64,000 nucleotides of DNA. Source: Sesamum alatum. Its lineage: Eukaryota; Streptophyta; Magnoliopsida; Lamiales; Pedaliaceae. The first letter of the stretch is position 1. The number at the start of each line of letters is the position of its first letter. The notes beneath the pieces are model-generated. The model had not been told where the DNA came from and searched no databases. It saw nothing but the letters and a program-made list of their open reading frames with translations. Positions 1-9,067 of the stretch are shown here, piece by piece. The position numbers and the translations under genes are program-made. Where the stretch lies: positions 19,744,046 to 19,808,045 of the forward strand of contig JACGWO010000007.1 in assembly GCA_034509735.1 (NCBI GenBank), read 5' to 3'.

Positions 1-325
1 AATTTTATAAAGCATGGGCTTTCCTTTTAATTAGATTAAAAGGGTGAATTAATTAATTAATGGGCTTGGTATATTAAATAGGATTTAATATAAAGTCCAT
101 GGGACTATTTAATTTAGAATTAAATAAGTCCTTTCCATTAATTAATTAATGGGCTTAGTATATTAAATATGATTTAATATAAAGTCCATGGGAATATTTA
201 ATTTAGAATTAAATAGGCCCATTCCATAAAGCCCATCAAAATGGATCGACAAGATTTGATCTAAAGAATGATGAGATGAAGGGCCATGATTAATTTGACT
301 TAATCAAAGCCTAATTTAACTAGGA

Positions 326-352
326 TTTGACTAGGTCAAAATCCTAGTCAAA
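326..352 (+). promoter_or_regulatory. Inverted W-box pair upstream of LTR TATA box
   Basis: TTTGACTAGG and CCTAGTCAAA form a perfect 10-bp inverted repeat with a 7-nt spacer. Each arm carries a TTGACT W-box core, the site bound by plant WRKY factors. It lies about 50 bp upstream of TATAAATA. The same arrangement recurs upstream of TATA in the solo LTR at 4333 and in several B-type LTRs. The role in stress-induced transcription is inferred from known WRKY biology. Confidence 0.5.
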
Positions 353-400
353 GTGTGTCTCTTTGGAAGAGTTTGAGAAGGAATAGGAAAATCCATCTTC

Positions 401-408
401 TATAAATA
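401..408 (+). promoter_or_regulatory. TATA box of element 1 5' LTR
   Basis: TATAAATA is followed by an A-rich and CA-rich stretch and then a CT-rich tract, the usual layout of a plant LTR promoter. Equivalent boxes occur at 5997-6004 and 10206-10213 in the other A-type LTRs. The transcription start should be about 25 to 35 bp downstream. Confidence 0.7.
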
Positions 409-836
409 CTAAAAAAAACACACACTCACACCTACTATTCTCTACAACTCTCATCTCTCATCTCTATCAAGATTTTCGTCCATCCCCTCTTCTTTTCTCC
501 AAGATTTCTACTTTGTTCTTCTTGATTTATTCAAGGTAGAACATAAGGGACGTCGGTTGCGTTAATTGATAGCGTGTACCGATGTCTCTTCTCCCCAATG
601 ATTTTCTTGCTAGAACAAGGGTTCGCTGCTTTCCGGTGCAGCGAGTGAGATGATTTAGAGGGTCTCTTCTTTGAGATTTTGGTGCAAAACGGGGAACAAT
701 GCATGTAGCCGAACGAAGACAAAACTACAACCGGGTAGGTTCTTTAATTTTGGTTTTCGTTTCTAATTCTATGGCCTCCATGTTGTGTTTTATTGAACAT
801 GAGATACATCGAACGCCCGGGAGAATCAAGGGCACA

Positions 837-1069
837 GGTGGGATCTTCACGGACAGAAAAAGATTGCAGTCCGACATCCTATCCAACTTTCAGGCATTAA
901 GATACGTTTCAAGCGCGGATGATTATCATAAGAGATTCCCAACATATCATAAGATTCTGGATCTCCCCCCTTCAAAATCGGACGTGAAAGTTTCCTTTCA
1001 TCCGGCTCAAGTAGGTAAACCAACTAAAGAAAGGAGTTCTCGCTTTCAAATTCTAGTTCTAGAAAACCC
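837..1069 (-). other. Plastid-derived insertion in the 5' LTR (ndhJ fragment, group II intron domain V-like)
   Basis: These 233 bp are missing from the 3' LTR and from the solo LTR at 4333, and CACA flanks both sides (833-836, 1070-1073). On the minus strand, 957 down to about 875 reads [20 protein letters not shown] then MPESWIG. I recognise this as the C-terminal part of plastid NDH-J, a subunit of the thylakoid NAD(P)H dehydrogenase complex. Minus-strand 1008 to 974 starts GAGCCGGATGAAAGG and folds with CTTTCACGTCCG, which resembles group II intron domain V. The remainder (837-874, 1009-1069) I cannot place. The pieces are not contiguous in ndhJ, so this is chimeric organellar filler DNA, not a gene. 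The ndhJ call rests on memory of the protein. Confidence 0.65.
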
Positions 1070-1205
1070 CACACCCCTTGGTCGTTTATATATGTTATGC
1101 ATGATTTAAATTCCGTTTAATTATGCTTTGTAATTTTTATTACGCACTATTTCGCGCTTCCGTTATTCGCGTTAATCTCCCGGGCCGATCCACACAATCT
1201 TTCAG

Positions 1206-1217
1206 TGGTATCAGAGC
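1206..1217 (+). other. Primer binding site (tRNA-iMet), element 1
   Basis: TGGTATCAGAGC starts two bases after the LTR terminus. It is complementary to the 3' end of plant initiator methionine tRNA, the usual primer for copia minus-strand synthesis. It fixes the LTR/internal boundary and the element's orientation. Confidence 0.93.
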
Positions 1218-1446
1218 CCGGTTCGGTGTATAGGCCTAGAATTCTATGTGCTATGTTCGTTTAAGCATGATAAACGTGTTTTAATTTACGTTTATAGCAT
1301 GTTTATCGTAGATATTTATTGGCGTTTAATTTTGCATGGCATTTTGGATCTTGGTTTTCTTGAATGTGTTAATACATGTTCTAGGGTTGAATTTATCTTG
1401 TGGTTCAGAAAATAGCATGAAAAAGTCGAAAAAGAGTGAAAAACGG

Positions 1447-1612
1447 CGAACCGGCAGCAGCAGCACGCTGGCCGCGCGCACAGGGGCGCGGCCGGGCGCG
1501 CGTGCAGGCAAGGGCCTGCGCACGCCCAGCCAGCGCGCCCAGCGTGCACGGACAGCGCGCGTGCTGTGTCGGCCGCGTGCGCCCGCGCCTGGCCGGCCGG
1601 CTGTGCCGTTTT
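1447..1612 (+). repeat. GC-rich leader island 1 of element 1
   Basis: A block of very high GC content full of GCGCGC steps lies in an otherwise AT-rich leader. It is bounded by GAAAAACGG on the left and CCGTTTTCCG on the right, so the edges are inverted copies of each other. ORFs through it exist in several frames but only reflect lack of stops in GC-rich DNA. Counterparts are at 2030-2145, 30683-30843 (minus strand) and 38279-38575 (minus strand). Confidence 0.8.
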
Positions 1613-2029
1613 CCGTTTCTCTCCCGTTTTTGGCTCGTTTTTCAAAACTATTTTTACTGAATTATTTTTATTATATTTTCTGCATTATTCTGAACCCGTT
1701 GACTTAGAATATTTATTTTTTGAGATTTGGAATTTCCTAAAATAAATATTGCTTGGTTGATGAGGAAAGGGTTTCCTAACAAGATTTAATTTTTGCAATG
1801 GTTGCACCAATGATCAAAATTCATATGTGAAATTTCGCAATAATTTCTGCACTTTGTGATGTTGGGCATCATGGTTATTTTATGGCTTGAGTATGAGTAG
1901 ATCTTGACATGTATTAATATTGCACAAATTGTTGGATTTTGGGATTCTTGAATATATGGGCATATTCTTGAGTTGTTGGTTTTTGTGTTTCAGAAAATTA
2001 ATTGCATTAAAACACTTAAACATGAAAAA

Positions 2030-2145
2030 CGGTGGTGGTCGGCTAGGAGGCCATGCAGCAGGCGGCAGGCGCGCGCGGGCGAGGGCCCGTGCATGCGTAG
2101 GCGCACGTCCCGTGCAGGCTGCGCGCCTAGCCGGCCGTGCTGGAC
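2030..2145 (+). repeat. GC-rich leader island 2 of element 1
   Basis: This is the second GC-rich block of the leader, in the second tandem unit. It is bounded by GAAAAACGG and CCGTTTTTCG, again an inverted pair. Its interior sequence differs from island 1, while the borders are alike. Confidence 0.78.
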
Positions 2146-3694
2146 CGTTTTTCGATTTTTCGTTGTTTTCAAATTTGATTTTTCTATATAATTCTGGGAA
2201 TTTTTCTGAATTAATTAACTTGGGGCATTTTAATTTTGGTTGAGATTTTATATTTCATAGAATTAATATTGCCTTGCTAATTATGGAAAAGGATTTTCCA
2301 ACAAAAATCGTTATGCATAGGTTGCACCATTATCCTATATTTGGTGTGAATATTTTACATGTAATTTCTACATTTATTTTATGGTATGAGTTATCATGAA
2401 TGTTGGTATAGCATATTTTACGTGGGATATGTATTTGTGCTATTTGTGTTAATTGATTTGACAAAGAATGATCACAAAGCCCCTAGACCGCATGTATGGT
2501 TTATTTACATTTATTTGTTGGGTTGTGGCCTGTGTGCCTCTTTATTTTCCTCTCTCCCTCTTCTAGTTGCCTTGGAATAATAAAGCTTTCTCTCTCCCTC
2601 CTCATGTAACCCCCCCTTCCCCCCCAAATGTTTAATTGGGGTTTCTTATTTTATGATGTAATGAGAGTAGAATTAGTGGCGAGGTTTTATTGTTTTTGTA
2701 AATAAAAGCTGCAAGAGAAGACAAGCCCAAGGTGTTGGAGGCCCATGGAGGTAGCCATCAGATGGCCCATGGAGGATCCATGGAGTAGGAGCCCGGTGTA
2801 GGCCCAAGATGGAGAGCCCAAGAAGATAAAGAGGACTTACAAGGCCCATTGCATGTAATGGGTTATTAAAACTTGTAATAGCATAGGGCCTACCCTTAGA
2901 TTGACCATAGATCCACTGCGGGCTTACTGGGTCGCATAGGTTTGGGCTTGTGATCATCCTACAGGGGCATGCTAGGCTTCATTTTGCATGCGATGCGTAT
3001 TATATGCTTATGATTATTCTATATGCTTTATGTATGGTTACATTCACGCTTAGAATATTTCTGCCATAACGCATGCAATGCAATACTTAATATGTGATGA
3101 GGTCTCGTTCTATCAAAACTCTCACTTGGTTAAACCAAGTTAAATATAGACCCTTAATAAATGGACTAGGACTCTGGGAGTCTGTCCAAGCCTTCCATCC
3201 ATGGCAAAAGTGAGGAAGATCTTTTAGGTCGATAGCGTGGTCTCACGAGTCGTGGCACGACTATCGTGCTTAAAAGAAGCTGCACTTTGTCATGAACGAT
3301 GAGTAGACTGCTGTTACCTGTCTCACGGGTCGTGGAGGTAGCTGTGAGTCTATGAATCGGTTGATTGGGTCGAGTCTAACGCCCGAATAACGAGATTCGC
3401 TTGGAGTCCTCGGATCACGTGAAAGGGTGAGGCAATTATCTTAGGAATCTCGTGGAATGAGAATGGTATGGAATACCTCCCACAGGTTCTTTTCCCATGC
3501 GAATCGTAAAAGCGGGGTATGGGGGAGATCGCTGTGGATCCCGAGCCCACCAGGAAAGGATTTCCCGAAAACAACGTTTGAGAGTGCCGTGTTTTCGTAG
3601 AAATAGTGGGAAAGGTTAAGGACTAAAGACTGAGACTTAACCAAAATATTACTTCACTCTGCTTATTATTTTCTGCTTTATATATATGTTGTGA

Positions 3695-4332
3695 ATGTCT
3701 AAGAATCCACCAAACACATCACTAAGAGGCTCATTAAAAGGGAACCAATTACACGAATTGACTGCGAAATCTTAAGATGGTCTTAGATTTCCAGAACCTT
3801 AACTCACATACCGGAATGAGGACGTTCCTCAGCCCTTGCCGGAGGGGTCGACAACTAAGGCAACGCTTGGCGTTCAAAAGTTGAAAGATGACCACTGGCA
3901 AGTAGGATATAATGATGCTGGCTCAAACTATGCTTCGTTTGCATCATGTCTATATGGTCCTGGACCAGCATGTGGGGTAAAATGCAACGAAGGCATGTTT
4001 GAAGCTAAGATGACGGAAAGGATGTCTGTACAAAGAACTTGGAGTGATGATGCAATCCCCTAGGGAGAAGCTCAAAAGACCTCCACGTCAGTCTTGGAAA
4101 GGAGACGTACATTGACATGATCCTTCAGTCTATTCCTCCCTCCTACGAACCATTAATTATCAACATGAATGAGCTTAGAAAAGATCTTCATAGGTTGGTA
4201 ATTATATTGGTCTAGTACGAAGCAACGATTGCAAAATCTGCGCCGTCGGGTACTAGTAGGACAGGCTTCAACCTCCATAGTGAAAGGCGAGGGTGCCAGA
4301 CGCCAAAAGAGGAAGAAGGGTAAGGTGACATC
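3695..4332 (+). pseudogene. Degenerate copia gag of element 1 (N-terminal part)
   Basis: Gag would form the capsid of the virus-like particle. ATG at 3695 opens MSKNP, matching the MSKNPLTM start in elements 2 and 3. The motif LPEGST (about 3834-3852) matches LPEGSTPEERLTFEKW of element 2. Near 4105-4160 a frame reads like the TYIDVILQSLPPSYDPF segment. Basic residues just before 4320 match the lysine-rich tail ahead of the zinc knuckle. In-frame stops, indels and poor conservation elsewhere show it is dead. A solo LTR interrupts it at 4333 and the knuckle continues after 6572. Confidence 0.75.
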
Positions 4333-5996
4333 TGTTAGAATAGGTGACCAGGAAGTCAATGGTTTTGGCTGTTCTGAGAACCATTCGTCAATCTGTGAAC
4401 AAGTAATATTATGTTAATGAATGTAGTAAGGATTCATAGGCATGAGTTTGTTGTACTTACTGCTTGCATCGTTACGATGTCACAACAAACGCCCACAGAC
4501 TGAAAATAACATTTCGGGAAATTGGAACTACGCTTGGAGGTAGGTTCATGAAATCAGTTTCGCCGAATCAGTCTGAAATACTCCAAGTCAAAGGAATCTC
4601 GAGACAGGGCATCGAGAATCCATTTGAGACTTGCACTAAGCAACTGCTGTCGTGTTTCATCGACGGGTGACGAGGATCGTCTAAGCAGTGTTAGTGGGTC
4701 GGCCTGCTGGGGAGCGGCCGACTGAGGTGACTCGCGGGAATCGTCATATAGAAGCTACTCGGGCTTGGTCGGTATGACTCGTATTCCCGGTTCCGATAGT
4801 ACGGGATTAGTCCTCGGACTTGAGGATCACGGCAGTCCCCTACATACTAAGGCTGTATCTTGGATCTGGTGAAATTTGACCGATTATATCACATGGTCAT
4901 CATAAGCCTCGTCTAGTACAGTCGGAGTATGTAAGAACGGTGAATTCCAAGATAGGATCTGTCCCCTGTCAAAGGATATGACAGCAAGATCTCCTATGCG
5001 CTCGGAGATGGTTTAGACTCACAAAGTCTATGGCCATAGCACTTGATGTAGTGGGAAAGGATTTCCTACGTCGAGTTAAACCTATCTCGAGCATTATGCA
5101 TAGTTGCCTAGTCAACGATGGGAACCGACCCCTAGACTAAAGGCCGGGAGACAGGCGACAGTAGGACCGTACCCGTACGTATCGAGCGTCGGTAGGACCG
5201 GACCTGCGTATAACTCGGAGCCTAAATGTTCACACCATAAATTCACCTAGTCTCTAGTGCCATGGACCGTTGCTAGATGGCCACCCATGGTAACGGACTA
5301 CTTTAGTTATGAAATAACGAAAAGTAGGTCCAAGTCTAGCTGAAAGGTGAACCTAAAGAGTCACACCCGCTACACCAAATGAAAGGGAATTAATTTGGAA
5401 TTAATTCCGGGAGAAGGTTTAATTTAATGGAATTAAATTATACTTCTTGGAGATACAAGCCTCGATGTATTATTTGGAATAATCGGGCTTGAGTTCATAA
5501 ATTAGATTTATGAATTTTACAAAGCATGGGCTTTCCTTTTAATTAGATTAAAAGGGTGAATTAATTAATTAATGGGCTTGGTATTAAATAGGATTTAATA
5601 TAAAGTCCATAGACTATTTAATTTGGAATTAAATAAAGTCCATTCCATTAATTAATTAATGGGCTTAGTATATTAAATAGGATTTAATATAAAGTCCATG
5701 GGACTATTTAATTTAGAATTAAATAATCCCATTCTATGGAATTAATTAATGGGCTTGGTATTAAATAGGATTTAATATAAAGTCCATGGACTATTTAATT
5801 TGGAATTAAATAGGCCCATTCCATAAAGCCCATCAAAATGGATGGACAAGATTTGATTTAGAGAATGATGAGATGAAGGGCCATGATTAATTTGACTTAA
5901 TCAAAGCCTAATTTGACTAGGATTTGACTAGGTCAAAATCCTAGTCAAAGTGTGTCTCTTTGGAAGAGTTTGAGAAGGAATAGGAATTCCATCTCC

Positions 5997-6004
5997 TATA
6001 AATA
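5997..6004 (+). promoter_or_regulatory. TATA box of solo LTR
   Basis: TATAAATA follows a cluster of five W-box cores (5910-5950). The U3 is unusually long: the box lies about 1.66 kb from the LTR start. A solo LTR can still act as a promoter, here firing into the decayed pol of element 1. Confidence 0.65.
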
Positions 6005-6421
6005 CTTAAAAACACACACACTTACACCTACTATTCTCTACAACTCTCATCTCTCATCTCTCTCTCAAATTCGTCCATCCCCTTTTCTTAATCTCCAAGA
6101 ATTATACTTTGTTCTTCTTGATTTTATTCAAGTTAAGAACATAAGAGACATTGATTGCGTTAATTCATAGCGTGTATCGATGTCTCTTCTCCCCAAATAA
6201 TTTCTTGCTAGCACAAGGGTTGTTTGCTTTCCGGTGGAGCGAGTGAGATGATTTAGAGGGTCTCTTCTTGAGATCTTGGTGCAAAACGGGGAACAATGCA
6301 TGTAGCCGAACGAAGACAAAACTACAACCGGGTAGGTTCTTTAATTATGTTTTTTTCGTTTCTAATTCTATGGCCTCCATGTTGTGTTTTATTGAACATG
6401 AGATACACCGAACGCCCGGGA

Positions 6422-6446
6422 GAATCAAGGGCACACCCCTTGATTC
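6422..6446 (+). other. U5 hairpin of solo LTR (stem 10 bp, loop CACAC)
   Basis: GAATCAAGGG pairs perfectly with CCCTTGATTC around the 5-nt loop CACAC. It lies about 120 nt before the LTR terminus, just after a conserved CGAACGCCCGGG. The same structure with different stem bases is found in the other LTR subfamilies. Confidence 0.75.
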
Positions 6447-6572
6447 GTTTATGTACGTTATGCATGATTTAAATTCCATTTAATTATGCTTTGTAATTTT
6501 ATTACGCACTATTTCGCGCTTCCGCTATTCGCGTTAATCTCCCGGGACGATCCACCGATTTCTTTCAACATC

Positions 6573-9056
6573 GACTATTAAGCACTTCAAGTGCTGTTCC
6601 TTTACAACACAAGGTGGAGGTAAAGGAAGAGCAAAAGGTTCAAGCAGTCAAGTTCATAGATTTCTAAGAACGTAAGCATTCACTGTCGTAAAGAGGGCCA
6701 TTGGAAAGGGGAGTATCCTAAACCTCTCTCCAGTGTAGGTAAAATTTGATATTGAGTATTGACATGATCACTTTTACTCTATTTGGTATTTGATACTATT
6801 CCTATCACTAATCTGCGGGTGGTTTGCAGAAAGTGAATAAGGACTTAAAAGCCAAGAACAGTTCTTAGGATTCAACAATGGCAAGGTCCATTGATGAAAA
6901 GGACTAGAGACTTGTTAGGCCCATAATCCATGTTAGGATAATATAGGAATTACGTAACCTAGCATGATCAAAAGTATGTCTCTTTGTTGGACAAAGGTTT
7001 TATTACATACATATTTGATCAAACAAAATTATTGAATATTGATTCATGTTTGCTAGTAGTTACACGTAAATTCCTAGATCACCATCCCATAAAAGGTTTA
7101 TGGATACTCAAAATTCAAATTATCTAAATGGATTAATCAAGACCAACATACAAATTTGGCATCTACAACAGCTAGGACGTTTCTTCTTATTAAAAGATAA
7201 GTAAATTGGAAAGTTCGATGAATCTAGAAATAGATGATTCGAATCGACTAAATTTACGAGTCTTTTATAAAGAAGAAAGTCACAAAGCTCTTTGTTGGAT
7301 GAAGTAGGCTTGCCAAATAGTCTATTGGAAGGGATCCAATAAGACAACTGTAGGTTACTAATACACAAGACCATAAGAGGGTTCAAAAGTCTAAAGGTCC
7401 CATAGGAGGTTTGGGAATTAGACTTAAGGAGGTGAATCATAAATGGTTGCAAAATTAAACCTGTTTCGATAGGATCGAAAAGGCCGTGTATTTAGTGGGA
7501 GCTCTTGAGCATCCAAGTTGAGAATGGAATTCTCAATGAAACGTTTCCTGTAAAGGCCAAGTATGACGGTCTCTGATAAAGGGAACGATCGAATCTCGTT
7601 GGACGAAGATCGATCAAAGTTTCGCCCAATTACCTTAGCCCGTGTAGACGTAGACTCAAAATTGCCAACGTAAGGAACGTGGCACTTTGCTAGGAGTCAC
7701 GCACAAGGAGCCATGGTTTGACAAGCCTGTGTCCCGACAAAGTCCTTGAGCATGTAGAAGGATCCTACATACGTCAAGGGACTAGTGGGAGACAAATTAG
7801 ACTCGGTGTCTAATTTGTACAAGTTTACGACAGAATAATACTAACGTTGCTTAGAATCGCATTTCTTAAATTGATCATATTCCAAGTCCCCTTAAGAACG
7901 AACCCGAATGTCGTAAGAGGTACGAGTGATCGGGATATGTTCGGTCAAATTTGGATAGTAATCCAAATGACCTGCGGAACGTGATGTTGGACATCATAGT
8001 AGGATTTATGGAGAGGAGCCATAGAATCCACTAGGAAATTCAAACAAGGTTTGAAACACCGCATAACTGGAATATTCGTTTTGACGAGCTCATACGGAGC
8101 ATGACTCGGTCTTAAACGACGTAGGTGATCAGTGGGAGTAGAAATGGTGTTCCATGTGTTTAAGTGTGTAATGTCTTGATCCATGGATGAATTGAAGACA
8201 TTAGGAATCACTAAAACACAACTGTAACTCACGAAAATTCTCCATGACATTTTAAGGGTTCCCACATATCATGAATTGAGTTTTTCAAAGATTCAGTCAG
8301 TGATAGACTGATGAGAAAACTCAAACATGTAGAGGGACAAGTTGTTCGAGACTCAGTCATAGTAAGACTGATGAGAAAACTTGGATACTATGCAAAAAGC
8401 ATCAAGTCATTCAAGACTTAGTCACGGTGGACTAATGAGAAGGCTTGGATGTTGAGTATCCCCTATGTCTTAACCCTAGGCAAACATACGATATGTTTAC
8501 TCGGTGCATAGGAACCGATGTTGAGAGTGCTTCTTGCATGGCTCAACAGAGATCGGTAATGCACTGAAGGGTTGAAGACAGCAATCAAGAACGATCCTTA
8601 GTACCTGAATAAGTACTAAAGATGTGTTCATGATGCACTGTCTGTTGAGAGTTGCTTTGGAAGGCTAAAGCGATACTAGCTTCCAGAGCATAAGTGAAAA
8701 CTAGTTAGTCTCAAAGGTATGCACAGTCAGGCCCAATGACGAGTGCATCGGATAGTGGTCACTGATGAAGACCGCGTCCATAGGATGGACGTGGCGCCTA
8801 GCACGACCAAGCCATATTCGCCTATATGGCAGGCAACTTGGCTATGGGAGTATTAGCACGAGATCTCATCACAAGATCCACGAAAATATTCTTAGACAAC
8901 CACCATCTCTAGGAGGCAATGGTGGATAGAGGTAACAAGGTTAGACCGTATTACTTCACAAGGAAATATAAGTGGACTCACAATACCTTAGTCGGTATTC
9001 GTAGATTACTCATACTCAGAGGATTCTGAACAAAGTGGGTAATTGACTTATTGGTC
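6573..9056 (+). pseudogene. Degenerate gag knuckle and pol of element 1
   Basis: This continues the element after the solo LTR. A zinc-knuckle relic reads HCRKEGHWKGEYPK near 6680-6722. Around 7190-7370 the DNA aligns with the GAG-pre-integrase block of element 2 (the KDRIRRLVDSKSLEIDD and KPFVGQS segments). Near 7789 VGDKLDS matches the integrase C-terminal region. Around 8440-8540 it aligns with the RNase H-proximal part of RT. The RNase H tail runs to about 9050. There are dozens of stops and indels. This is the oldest-looking coding region of the pile and can make no enzyme. Confidence 0.7.
8280..8452 (+). repeat. Three diverged 62-bp tandem repeats in pol relic
   Basis: Three copies of a unit ending 'gactgatgagaaaactygg' start near 8287, 8349 and 8411. 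The unit matches the element 2 stretch encoding KLSKKQSPKTDEELKRM, between RT and RNase H. So a piece of pol has been amplified locally. Other elements in the window have one copy. Confidence 0.6.
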
Positions 9057-9067
9057 AAGTAGGAGAT
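9057..9067 (+). other. Polypurine tract of element 1
   Basis: The purine-rich AAGTAGGAGA directly precedes the 3' LTR start TGTTAG. It matches the AAGTGGGAGA tract of elements 2 and 4. It primes plus-strand synthesis in the intact family. Confidence 0.85.

Larger units (their letters stand above)
1..1204 (+). repeat. 5' LTR of element 1 (right part only), subfamily A
   Basis: The window opens in the U3 of this LTR. Bases 1 onward align with 5515 onward of the solo LTR and 9808 onward of the 3' LTR. It ends in TTTCA at 1204, directly before the primer binding site. It contains a TATA box (401-408) and an inverted W-box pair (326-352). A 233-bp insertion at 837-1069 is absent from the other two A-type LTRs. 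The first half or more of the LTR lies outside the window. Confidence 0.92.
1218..3694 (+). other. Long untranslated leader of element 1
   Basis: About 2.5 kb separates the primer site from gag, and I see no credible ORF here. The first part is two diverged tandem units of about 600 bp (roughly 1330-1930 and 1930-2540). Each has TTCAGAAAAT, a GC-rich island, then TTTTTCTGAATT-like text and a 'gttgcacca' block. Bases 2700-3694 match the leaders of elements 2 and 3, including 2870-2980 and two palindromes at 3241 and 3321. Splice-acceptor-like TTTTTGTGTTTCAG precedes the second unit (near 1981-1994), but splicing is not shown. Confidence 0.7.
4333..6567 (+). repeat. Solo LTR, subfamily A, inserted in gag of element 1
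   Basis: It begins TGTTAGAATAGGTGACC and ends TTTCTTTCA. The perfect 5-bp TSD ACATC lies at 4328-4332 and 6568-6572. No primer site or polypurine tract adjoins it, so it is a solo LTR left by recombination between two LTRs. At 2,235 bp it is the fullest A-type LTR here. It has the conserved U3 core (5244-5292), W-box cluster (5910-5950), TATA box (5997-6004) and U5 hairpin (6422-6446). Confidence 0.95.

Noticed and set aside
699..1109. 136-codon plus-strand ORF in the 5' LTR
   Set aside because: It runs through U5 and the antisense strand of the plastid insert. The recognisable coding sense (NDH-J) is on the other strand.
1316..1707. Overlapping ORFs of 65-123 codons across the GC-rich island on both strands
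   Set aside because: They are open only because GC-rich DNA has few stops. They are Ala/Arg/Pro-rich in every frame and are not conserved between the islands of elements 1, 2 and 3.
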